64,000 bases of DNA from Porphyra umbilicalis. Lineage: Eukaryota > Rhodophyta > Bangiophyceae > Bangiales > Bangiaceae. The notes under the pieces are model-generated. The model was not told the origin of the DNA. It saw only the letters and a program-made list of their open reading frames with translations, and searched no databases. Location of the stretch: assembly GCA_002049455.2 (NCBI GenBank), contig KV918778.1, forward strand, positions 310,001 through 374,000, read 5' to 3'. Numbering within the stretch: the stretch's first letter is position 1; each line of letters begins with the position of its first letter. This document shows, piece after piece, positions 46,757 through 55,946 of this stretch. The translations under genes were made by a program, and so were the position numbers.

Positions 46757-46840
46757 CCCGCCCACCTCCCTGGTGGGTTCCACGTGTTGTGCGCCACGTG
46801 CACAACCGTTGTTTTTCGGACCGACTAACGTCTGTCCGTT

Positions 46841-46860
46841 TGTGTGTGTGTGTGTGTGTG
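46841..46860. repeat. (TG)10 microsatellite
   Basis: Ten TG dinucleotides between A2 and B2 of the DIRS-type element. Confidence 0.95.
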
Positions 46861-46909
46861 TTTTCTTTTTCTTTTACTCGGGGCTCGATTAGTAAATCAA
46901 CACGTCTAT

Positions 46910-46938
46910 GGCATACGCGGCTCCTCTTTGTGTAACCC
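46910..46938 (+). repeat. Split direct repeat B2
   Basis: 29 bp identical to B1; marks the right end of the element. Confidence 0.9.
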
Positions 46939-47298
46939 GCTTTCTCCGCACAGGATGCACGGTTCTTTGGCAATTTTCACAGAACTTGATGGGAAGTGAG
47001 TTCACAATACCGAGACCATTCCCTTTCGTCGTTCGCGGAGGGACAGTTGCCGCTCCGGTGGCTGGTAATAAATACCGTCAAGTCGCAGAGAAGGGGGAGC
47101 TAAGTGTGAAAATCCGGTACTCGTGCAGCACCTCGACACCCGTGCTCGACTTAATACACGCGCCTCGACAAGGGTATCCTAATGCAAGCGTGCAGAAATC
47201 GCAGAAACACCTCGTTGAGAGAACGGGAGAGCTCGCACGCGCTTGTTGAGCATCTGCATACGTTTGCATACGGGCATTGCCGCTATGGCCCTGTACAC
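46939..47298. other. No gene seen
   Basis: Short unique stretch between the DIRS-type element and the hAT-like element. The last eight bases, CTGTACAC, are the left target duplication of the latter. Confidence 0.5.
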
Positions 47299-48724
47299 TA
47301 GGCTTGTATTTCACGCCCCCAAACCCGGGGCGTGTGGGCGTGTCACGCCCGATCACGCCCGATCACGCCCTAATCACGCCCCTTTCGGGGGCATGAACAC
47401 ACACAGGTAGCACCCATTGTATACGAATCTGCTTGTTCCTTGATTATGTAGCACCCCTTGCGGACTGGGGGCGATCAATGTGAACTGCTTTGGGGCTGTA
47501 CTGTATAGAACCAATCAATCACAGACCGAAGGCTGCCTTGGCATCCTTCAAGTACGACTCTGTGTCAAAGAGGTTGAAGAAGAAGACGCGTGGCTTCGCC
47601 CCATGTACGGGAGGGGGGGTAATTTACGATGACTGACGGCGGCCAGGCAGTCTTGGCATCACTGTCGCTGTAAAACAGAGGCAACTGCAGAAGCAGAAGC
47701 TGCCGTCGCAGCCACAGCCACCGACGCAGACAATGTGGGAGGGGCACCCGTCTAGGAGGGGGCCAACCCCGTGGCGCTTGGGGCGGCGTGCCAGGGCCGG
47801 TGGGCTGATCGTCTTGGGCCGCAGCAGTGCGCCCCCGCCCACTGTCAAGTGCATTGGATTGCACTATATTAAGTTCGTCGGCGGCGTATTCCCTGGCCTT
47901 TAGGACAGGGTGCTCTCAAAGTGTAGTGATGCACACATATACTTAGATATAGGAACTTGATCTCCGTTTCAGAGGTGGCAGTCTGCATTCGTGTCCTCAG
48001 GGATCTGAGGGCGTGTCAGCGTTGGAAGGGTCGCGATGACGCTAAAAGCGAATAGAGTTACGTGGCTGAGAAGGACTGTCCTGCCACAAGGGTCACAGGG
48101 CCCAGACGGCGCCTGTCCCCCTGCCCCCCCCCCCGCCCCGAGTTGCGCGCGGCGACCGCGTGCAGCGACTTCCGGGTTCGACGCGCCCGCGAAGACCCGC
48201 GGGTGATCGTGCCTGCGCGCCAGCTTCTCTTGCGGCGGCACGTCGCCGGTTTCTAACGCCATCTTGCGGCACGGTTAGAGGCGCCCCGTCGCGCGGTGGT
48301 CGATCCCATCCGCCCGCCCGTGCGCCTTGTCGGCCGCGCGCAGCTGCGCTGCGCGGCGGGGTGACGGCCCCGTCCGTAGGCGTTACAGCACGCCGGCGGG
48401 CCGCCGCCGCCGCGGCGGCGGCGGCGGCACCCGTTTCCCCGCCCCACGCCCCCCCCGCCACGGCAACGTGGCTGCACGTGCCCCCGTGTGTGCTCGCGGC
48501 CATGGAGCCGGCCGGCTTACCCGGTATCTATGCGTCGCCGAGCGCGCCACCGCCCTGAAGGCCAGGGTATTGCACGTACGTGCCTGGAATTTATTCTATG
48601 AGATCACGCCCCAGTTCACGCCCTTTTCTGCTTGGGCGTGATGAGTGATCGCGTTAAAAAACGTGCTTGCGATCACGTAAAACGTGACTTCCCAATCACG
48701 TAAAGGGCGTGAAGTACAAGCCTA
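47299..48724. mobile_element. Non-autonomous hAT-like element with 8-bp duplication
   Basis: The ends are inverted repeats of ~20 bp, TAGGCTTGTATTTCACGCCC on the left and the same with one change inverted on the right. Exact duplications CTGTACAC flank both sides (47291-47298 and 48725-48732). Eight-base duplications and T/CAGG-type termini are typical of hAT elements. Next to both ends are many CACGCCC/GATCACG words, a common arrangement of transposase-binding subterminal repeats. The 1426-bp interior has no hAT transposase; its GC-rich open frames (around 48093-48558) are unrecognised. It sits about 310 bp upstream of the NOM1 start. Confidence 0.8.
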
Positions 48725-48732
48725 CTGTACAC

Positions 48733-49042
48733 CATAGGAGGCGCTTCCAGAGACGCTTCTGATGCATCCAAAAAGTCGGTGGGAAATGCTCGACTGCAAA
48801 AGTATGCAAGTGAAAACATGGTTTGCACGAGAAAAACGCTCCACAGAGGCGTTTACGAGGGGTCGTGCAAGTTCTGAACGAGCAATTTGAGCCTGAACCG
48901 GGCTCGTGGTGGATCCAGCAACGAGGTGCACTGCGCAGGGTGTTTTCGCGTACCCGCTTTCAGTCACCCTGCGACACCCCCCCCCCGCCGCGTCGCGCCG
49001 CCGCCGCGTCGCGCCCCGCCCCGCCCCCCCCCGCCCGCCGTC
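48733..49042 (+). promoter_or_regulatory. Upstream region of NOM1, with repeat R3 copy
   Basis: This holds 48878-48965, the plus-orientation relative of 40789-40940 (ACGAGCAATTTG..GGATCCAGCAACGAGG). The start ATG of NOM1 follows a C-rich leader. No TATA box is obvious. The NOM1 promoter must lie here or inside the adjoining hAT-like element. Confidence 0.4.
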
Positions 49043-52000
49043 ATGGGCACCAACCGCCAAGGCCGCGACCCCGACGCGACGCTGCCCGCCCTCCTCGGCT
49101 CGGAGCTCTCCGTGTCCACCCGCCCCCGGCGGCTGCCGCGCACGCACGCGGCGGCGCGCAAGGCCGCTCGCAAGGCGCGGCGGGGTCGGGGGCCCCCCGC
49201 CCCGGGGGGGGGGCGGTCACCAGCGTCGCCACTTGCCGCTGCCGCGCGGGGGGGGGGGGTGGGCCGCGCAACGCACCCCGCAGGGCCGCTCGTGCGACCG
49301 CTGGGCGTGGCGACAGCGTCGGCGGTGGCGGCGGCAGCGGTGGCGACGGTGAGGCGGCGGCGGTGGCGTCGGCGGCGGCGGCGGCAGAGGCGGCGGAGGC
49401 GGCGGCGACCAAGCGGGCGGCCAAGCGGCGGCGCAAGCGGGAGCGCGCCGCATCTGCGACGGCCGCGCAGCAGGCCGCTGCCACCATTGGGGGCACCCGC
49501 GCCGAGGCAGAGGCGGAGCTCCGCGCCTCGTATGCGCCAGACGCGGGCAGCGTCGGCGTCGTCGGCGGCGGGGCGGCGGGGGCGGCGGGGGACCCAGACG
49601 TGGCGCTCATCCAGCGCCTCGAGCGGAAGCTCGCTGGCGGCCGCCGGCGCGGCGGCAAAAACGTGAAGCGCCGCGCCGCCGGCGCGGGCGACGGCGGGGA
49701 CGCCGGCGGGGACGGGGACGCGTCGTTCAACTATGACACGGAGTTTGCAGACGACCCCGACTTGCTCGCGCTCCTCCGCGCGTGTGAGCCGCCCAAGAAG
49801 CGGCGGCGGGTGGCCGACGATGGGGTGGAGGTGGAGGAGTACGAGACGTCAGAGGACGATGGGGGGGGTGGCGGCGCCGTCGGTGATGCGGCTGGTGACG
49901 GTGCGGGGAGGGGGGATGACAGCGACGATGATGGTTTGCTGTCGGGGGAGGAGGCGTCCGACTCGGCTGGAGGGGGATCCGACTCGGACGGTGACGGGGG
50001 CGCGTCGTCTGAAGGGGACGCGTCTGCGTCAGACGTTGGCAACGATTCGCGCGCTGACGCGGACGACTGGTCCGGTGCAGACGACAGCAGCAGCGGTGCG
50101 GAGGACGGGATGGATCGGGACAGCGGTGGGGACAGCTTTGATGACGACGATGGCGACGACGGGCCCGCCGTCGCCACTCCCGCCCCCTCGACGACCGCCA
50201 AGTACATCCCCCCCCGCCTGCGCTCCGCCGGCGGCGGCGACGGCGACGGCACCGCCGCCGTCGACCGCCTCCGCCGGCGCCTTCAAGGCCTCCTCAACCG
50301 GCTGACGACCGGCAACGCGGCCGGCATCGGCGCGCAGCTCGCGTCGCTCGTCGCCACTGGCGGCGGCGGCGGCGGCACGGCGGCCGTCCCCCGCGCCGAC
50401 GCCGTCGGCGCGCTCGTCGACGCGGCGCTCGACGGCGCCGCCGACGGGGGCGGGGGCTCCCCCTACGCCGCCGCCCTCGCGGCCGTCGTCACCCACGTCA
50501 GCCGGCTTGTCGACGCGGCGGCCGGCGCGCGGTTGGCGGCGGGCCTCGCGGCCCGCCTCGCCGCCGCGCGGGGCGTCGGGGGGGGGGGGGGGGGGCGCCC
50601 GACCGCCGCGCCGCCACCGCCTATGCGAGCCTCCTCGGCTGGCTCTACCGCCACGGCGCTGTGGCGGGCGGCACCGTGCTCGGCGCGGCGGCCGAGGTGG
50701 CGTCGACCCTCCGCGGGGCGGATGTGGACGTGCTGCTCGCGCTGCTGCGCGTGGCGGGCCACGCGTTGCGGGGGGAGGACCCGGTCGGCGTGCGGGATTT
50801 GCTCGTGTACGTCAAGCGGCGGGCGGCAGAGGTGGGGGCGGCTCTCCCTGCGCCCGCCGCCGGTGCGGGCGCGGGGGGAGGCGCCGTGGGAAATGACGAC
50901 GACGGTGGCAGAAGTGGCGACGGCGACAGCGACAGCGACAGCGACGGTGACGGCAACGTCCGCGGCGGCGGCGGCGCCGCGGCTGCCGAGGCGGCCGCCG
51001 CCGACCGCGGCCGCCTCGCCATCATGCTCTCCCTCGTCTATGACGTGGCGCACAACCGGGGGTCCCGCGGCCGCGGCAGCGGCGGCGGCAGCGGCGGCGG
51101 CAGCGCCGCCGACGAAGACGCGCGGCAGTGGCGGTGGGTCGGTGCCGGCGTGGCTGGCGCGCCCCCCGCGCCGCTCGACGTGGGGTGGGCCGACTTGACC
51201 AACCCGACCGTCACGGTCGGGCGCTGGTGGGACGCGGCCGCCGCCGCGCGGCGGCGCGTCGATGTGGTGCTGCGGGCGCCTGCCGCGGGGGCGGCGACAT
51301 CGCAGGACGGCGCCCGCGCGGGGCCGGCGCGGCCGCCTGCCGACGGCAAGTCTGCGACGTGCGGCGGCGGCAGCAGCGGCGGCGGCAGTAGCGGAACCGC
51401 CGCCGCGGCCCTCCTCACGGGCGTGGCGGGGGACACCCCCCCCCTGGCCGCCCTCGCCGCCGGGCAGCGGCTCAACACGGCGGCGCGGCGGCGCCTCTTC
51501 ACCGCCCTCATGGCGGCGACGGGGGTGGAGGATGCGGCGGCGCGCCTCGCCGCCGCCGGCGCCCTGTGCGCGACAACCACGTCAGCGGGGCGGTCAGCGC
51601 GCGCCGTCGACGCCGACGCGGCGCGGGTGTTGCTCCACTGCGCGGGCGCCGAGGCGGCGGAAAACCCCTTTTACGCCGCCCTCGCCGTGCGGCTGGCGCG
51701 CGGCAGCCGCCCGGCGGCGCGGGCCCTCACGTACGCGCTCTGGGACGAGTGGGCGCGCCTCGACCCGGGGGCAGGTGGCGACGGCGGCGGCGGCGCCGCC
51801 GCCGCCGCCGCCGCCGCGGCGCCCATGCCCGTGCGCAAGGCGCGCAACGTGGCGGGGGTGGCCGCCGCCCTCCTGGCGGCGGGCGTGGTGGCGCCCCTGC
51901 CCCTCCTCCGCGGCGTGCGGGAGTGGCTCGTGCCAACGCCCCGCGAGGCGTTTCACCACCGCGCGCTGCTCGTGCGGCTGCTGTCGAGTGGGGGCGGTGG

Positions 52001-52320
52001 GGGGGTGCCCCCTACCGGCGGCGGCGGCGGCAACGGCGACGCGTGGGCGACAACCGTGCGGCCGGCGCTCGCGGGGATGGCGGCCGACGCCAAGGCGGGC
52101 ACCGTGTGCGCGGGGCTGGCGGTGTTTCTCGCCACCCACCTGGTGGGGGGGGGGCGGGGGGGGGGGGTGACCCCGGCCGTGCGGTCGCGCGCGCGGGAGG
52201 CGGTGGCGCTGTTGGAGGCCGCGTCGGAGGGGGGGGGGGGGGGTGAGGGGGAAAAGGGAGCGGGCGCTCGATGGGGAGGACGTGCGCTCGGCCGTCGCGC
52301 GGCGCGGGCGATGGAGGTAA
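49043..52320 (+). CDS. NOM1: NOM1/SGD1-like nucleolar MIF4G-MA3 protein
   Basis: NOM1 (yeast SGD1) is a nucleolar protein needed for 18S rRNA and 40S subunit maturation; it recruits a DEAD-box helicase (eIF4A3/Fal1) through MIF4G (family knowledge). Seen here: a basic N-terminus from ATG 49043 (MGTNRQGRDPDATLPALLGS), a long acidic Ser/Asp region, AKYIPPRLRS, and MIF4G helices (AYASLLGWLYRHGAVAGGT, DVDVLLALLRVAGHALRG). The MA3 domain follows (LNTAARRRLFTALMAATGVE, ENPFYAALAVRLARGSR, ALTYALWDEWARL). The frame changes three times, at poly-G tracts near 49201-49256, 50577-50596 and 52229-52242. With the last shift the protein ends ALDGEDVRSAVARRGRWR and TAA at 52318. No clear introns are visible, though the first tract could instead hold a short one. 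Poly-G length errors are the simplest explanation. Confidence 0.75.
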
Positions 52321-52610
52321 ACGGGTGTCGGGGCGGGCGGGGGGGGAGGCGCCCGCGCAACGGGGTGGCCGTCGTTTTGAGACACAGACACGGGCGACGT
52401 CAGACGGCCGGCACCCGTGCGGGTTGACGCCGGCAGGCCCCGACACCAGTCGCATGGCGGAGCAGTGCGGGGGGGGGGGGAGGAGGGACGCGCGTCTGCC
52501 GGTTTTTTCCACCTCTGTCCTCTGTGCCTCCTGTTCTTCAGTGGGATGCCGTAGTACGCACGACAACAACCAACATCGTCGCGAAACGGTACCACGCTAC
52601 TTGGGGACTG

Positions 52611-55185
52611 ATGGTGCGTGTCCCAAAAATGAGACATGGCGGTTTTTTCTTTTTTTCTCGGCCCACTGGCCTTCTGCAACGGTCCGATAATGTAATGTGA
52701 CCCACTCGGTCCCACTGTGCTTCCAGAACAGCCCCTGACAGTGTTAGCAGAGGCGGCCGATCCTGACATGTCATGGGGGCAAGTGTCATTCATTGCAACT
52801 TCGACAGGTGACGATCACGCCGCCCAATCAAATGCACAGATACTAGAGCAGACATGTGCTGACAGTTTGTGCACGAAGAAAAGGGCACATCCTTACCAAT
52901 AAAAACGTAAAGACGACCACCATGTAGCCCCCTGTGAGGAAAACACGATTTGCGACACCCCTTATCGAAGCTCCAGTTAGCACATGAGCTTTGGCGTTGC
53001 AAACCTTTAACCCCAAGAACCTGAAAAAGACTGGCTCCAAGATCGGGGCTATGGTGCGTGTCCCAAAAATGAGACATCGCAGTTTTTTCTTTTTTTCTCG
53101 GCCCACTGGCCTTCTGCAACGGTCCGATAATGTAATGTGACCCACTCGGTCCCACTGTGCTGCCAGAACGGCCCCTGACAGTGTTTGCAGAGGCGGCTCC
53201 TCCTGACGTGTCATGGGGGAAAGTGTCATTCATTGCAGCTTCGACAGGTGACGATCACGCGGCCCAATCAAATGCACAGATACTAGAGCAGACATGTGCT
53301 GACAGTTTGTGCACGAAGAAAAGGGCACCATCTTATGGTGCGTGTCCCAAAAATGAGACATCGCGGTTTTTTCTTTTTTTCTCGGCCCACTGGCCTTCTG
53401 CAACGGTCCGATAATGTAATGTGACCCACTCGGTCCCACTGTGCTTCCAGAACGGCCCCTGACAGTGATAGCAGAGGCGGCACCTACTGACGTGTCATGG
53501 GGGAAAGTGTCATTCATTGCAGCTTCGACAGGTGACGATCACGCGGCCCAATCAAATGCACAGATACTAGAGCAGACATGTGCTGACAGTTTGTGCACGA
53601 AGAAAAGGGCACCATCTTATGGTGCGTGTCCCAAAAATGAGACATCGCAGTTTTTTCTTTTTTTCTCGGCCCACTGGCCTTCTGCAACGGTCCGATAATG
53701 TAATGTGACCCACTCGGTCCCACTGTGCTTCCAGAACGGCCCCTGACAGTGATAGCAGAGGCGGCACCTACTGACGTGTCATGGGGGAAAGTGTCATTCA
53801 TTGCAGCTTCGACAGGTGACGATCACGCGCCCCAATCAAAGGCACGGATACTATTGCTGATCTCCGAATTTTGTCCTGGGGGACAGAGACGGAGACTGAC
53901 TCTGAATAAGAGCACTCTATTGGTTTAAAACGACAGTAAGAAGGCATCGAAGCCAATAGAAAGCCCGCATTCTGTGCCAGGACCTTGCATCGAGCAGAAC
54001 TCACTGTTTGTTGCCGCTTGATCCGCTTTTCTTGGCATTGAGCAAGCTGCCCACGCGAGATCTTGAGAATTTCTACTGTCTCCTCGCCTGAAGTGCAGAT
54101 GAGAGGAGGAGCTGATGTTGATTTCCAGGCTGCATGGGCACATGTAAGAAATCAGGAGCACCAAGTCAGTCCCAGGGGCGCATCTGATTGGTGGAGAGAG
54201 TCGGTCCGCAAGTCAGTCTCTGTCCACCAGGACAAAATTCGGGGATCAGCAATAGAGCAGACATGTGTTGACAGTTCGTGCACGAAGAAAAGGGCACGAC
54301 CTTACCAATAAAAACGTGAAAAAGACCCCCATGTAGCCCCCTGTGAAGAAAACACGATTTGGGACACCCCTCATAGAAGCTCCAGTTAGCACATGAGCTT
54401 TGGCGTTGCAAACCTGTAATCCCAAGAACCTGAAAAAGACTGGCTCCAAGATCGGGGCTATCTGAGAGGTCCACAGAACAGGGCTCACAGGCGGGTACTA
54501 AGGAGTTGTCAGCCAAGAACGCGTCGGGAGAGGCTCTTTCCATGGAGGCCAGTCGAGAGTTTTCTCGTACCCCACCCCACCTGCCGCCGTGCAGTGATGT
54601 GTCAGTCCTTCAGAAAACGCGCATGTCTCATTTTTGGGACACGCACCATACCAATAATAACGTGAAAAAGACCCCCATGTAGCCCCCTGTCAGGAAAACA
54701 CGATTTGGGACACCCCTCTTCGAAGCTCCAGTTAGCATATGAGCTTTGGCGTCGCAAACCTTTAACCCAAAGAACCTGAAAAAGACTGGCTCCAAGATCG
54801 GGGCTAACTGAGAGGTCCACAGAACAGGGCCCACAGGCGGGTATTAAGGAGTTGTCAGCCAAGCACGCGTCTGGAGAGGCTCTTTCCATGGAGGCCAGTC
54901 GAGAATTTTCTCGTACCCCACGCCGCCTGCCCCCGTGCAGTGATGTGTCAGTCCTTCAGAAAACGCGCATGTCTCATTTTTGGGACACGCACCATATCTG
55001 TGAGGTCCACAGAACAGGGCCCACAGGCGGGTATTAAGGAGTTGTCAGCCAAGCACGCGTCGGGAGAGGCTCTTTCCATGGAGGCCAGTCGAGAATTTTC
55101 TCGTACCCCACGCCGCCTGCCCCCGTGCAGTGATGTGTCAGTCCTTCAGAAAACGCGCATGTCTCATTTTTGGGACACGCACCAT
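52611..55185. mobile_element. Self-nested TA-target MITE stack (family A)
   Basis: Family A has ~28-bp inverted ends starting TGGTGCGTGTCCCAAAAATG and TA target duplications, as in Tc1/mariner-type elements. Left ends lie at 52612, 53052, 53336 and 53620; right ends at 54648, 54994 and 55184. The complete copy (53620-54648, ~630 bp without its own insertion) sits in an older copy at ..CTTA|TACCAAT.., and that copy in a still older one at ..GGGGCTA|TATCTG... Uninterrupted sister copies show CTTACCAAT and GGGGCTATCTG, proving the TA duplications. One extra 284-bp left fragment looks like a later tandem duplication. No coding capacity is seen. Confidence 0.85.
53854..54252. mobile_element. 399-bp TA-target MITE (family B) inside family A
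   Basis: The inverted ends start TTGCTGATCYCCGAATTTTG and match for ~36 bp before small indels. TA duplications lie at 53852-53853 and 54253-54254. The empty site is visible in the sister family A copies (GATACTAGAGCAG), so the edges are exact to the base. The interior is non-coding. A lone end of the same family lies at 55314. Confidence 0.9.
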
Positions 55186-55313
55186 ACCCCGGCGGTTTTC
55201 AGATTAGTGCCAGTACGTCTGAAATGGCTGTACTGGGCCATATGAGACCCCGCTTTTCGACAGTGTCTACACTATCAGTATAGATGGAATATTCGCATTT
55301 AAGAGCCACAGTA

Positions 55314-55355
55314 TTGCTGATCCCCGAATTTTGTCCTGGTGGACAGAGACTGAGG
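55314..55355 (+). repeat. Single end of a family B MITE
   Basis: TA at 55312-55313 is followed by the family B terminal sequence for ~40 bp. The partner end is not found downstream, so this is a truncated or broken copy. Confidence 0.75.
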
Positions 55356-55429
55356 CCCGTTCGCAGACTCGCATAACGCTCGTTCGCATAAACATAACGC
55401 CGCCCTGATTGGTCAATCATGGATCAGGT

Positions 55430-55486
55430 GTTATATAACGTTATGACATACGCGAGCGGCTCGCGTATGTCATAACGTTATATAAC
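55430..55486. repeat. 57-nt perfect palindrome
   Basis: Arms 55430-55457 and 55459-55486 are exact reverse complements around a single G at 55458. The sequence would form a 28-bp hairpin and contains TATATAACGTTATGACATACG on each arm in mirrored order. It may be the end-joined remnant of an AT-rich element. Confidence 0.9.
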
Positions 55487-55695
55487 GTTATACAAGTCCG
55501 ATTCTGCGCACATTTGGTAAACCGATTACATGAGGAAATCTGTACTGGCGTCAGTTCGGGTGTCCGATCGGACGATCCAACACCCGCCTTCGTCTGGCAC
55601 GGACCTCACCGCGACATCACACCGCTCCCCGCACCGACCACCTAACCGAACCACCACCCCAATCGTTGCTGTGCCACACTCCTATCTGTTCCAGC

Positions 55696-55824
55696 ATGGC
55701 CTGTCGAGTCACTTTTAAGCACCTCAAGGAGGAGCTGCGTCGCCGAGGCCTGCCAATTTATGGCATCAAGAACGCTTTGTTGGAGCGCTGTCGTACGAAC
55801 GGCGTCTCGCCACTGTCAGTGTAG
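55696..55824 (+). CDS. SAP-domain mini-ORF or exon
   Basis: The ATG at 55696 opens 42 codons, with VTFKHLKEELRRRGLPIYG followed by IKNALLERCRTNGV. This fits the SAP motif (two helices with LKEELRRRGLP and a K/N-A-LLERC second helix), which binds AT-rich DNA. The frame ends at TAG 55822, where an antisense Harbinger-like remnant begins. It may be a first exon or a gene truncated by that insertion. SAP domains also occur in transposon-encoded proteins. Confidence 0.5.
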   Translation: MACRVTFKHLKEELRRRGLPIYGIKNALLERCRTNGVSPLSV

Positions 55825-55946
55825 CTCCCGCCGCCGAAATATCGAAGCGCAATCGCGGTCCACACATCGGGTGGCACGCCGAGCCGAGAAAGGCGCGGCC
55901 ACAAAGCGTCAACGAGGTCACAAAAAGCGCCAAGGGGCATGCGCAT
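55820..55946 (-). pseudogene. Harbinger-like transposase scrap
   Basis: About 42 codons encode MRMPLGAFCDLVDALWPRLS, then VWTAIALRYFGGGSYTD, resembling LRYYAGGSYLDVC at 476-889. Only the N-terminal helical region remains. Confidence 0.45.

Larger units (their letters stand above)
41679..46938 (+). mobile_element. DIRS/PAT-type tyrosine-recombinase retrotransposon
   Basis: The ~5.26-kb element holds ORF1 (gag-like), RT-RNase H-methyltransferase and tyrosine recombinase in that order. Its repeats are split direct repeats: A1 at the left (41679-41993); at the right B1 (46417-46445), A2 (46441-46756) and B2 (46910-46938). A1 and A2 differ at only a few positions, and B1 and B2 are identical over 29 bp. 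This A1..B1A2..B2 order is the hallmark of PAT-like (and Ngaro/kangaroo) DIRS elements, which integrate with a recombinase and make no target duplication. The methyltransferase points to the DIRS/PAT side rather than Ngaro. Confidence 0.9.

Noticed and set aside
52611..53620. CRISPR-like or simple satellite reading of the repeats
   Set aside because: Unit length, TA duplications and inverted ends fit nested transposons; there are no short regular spacers.
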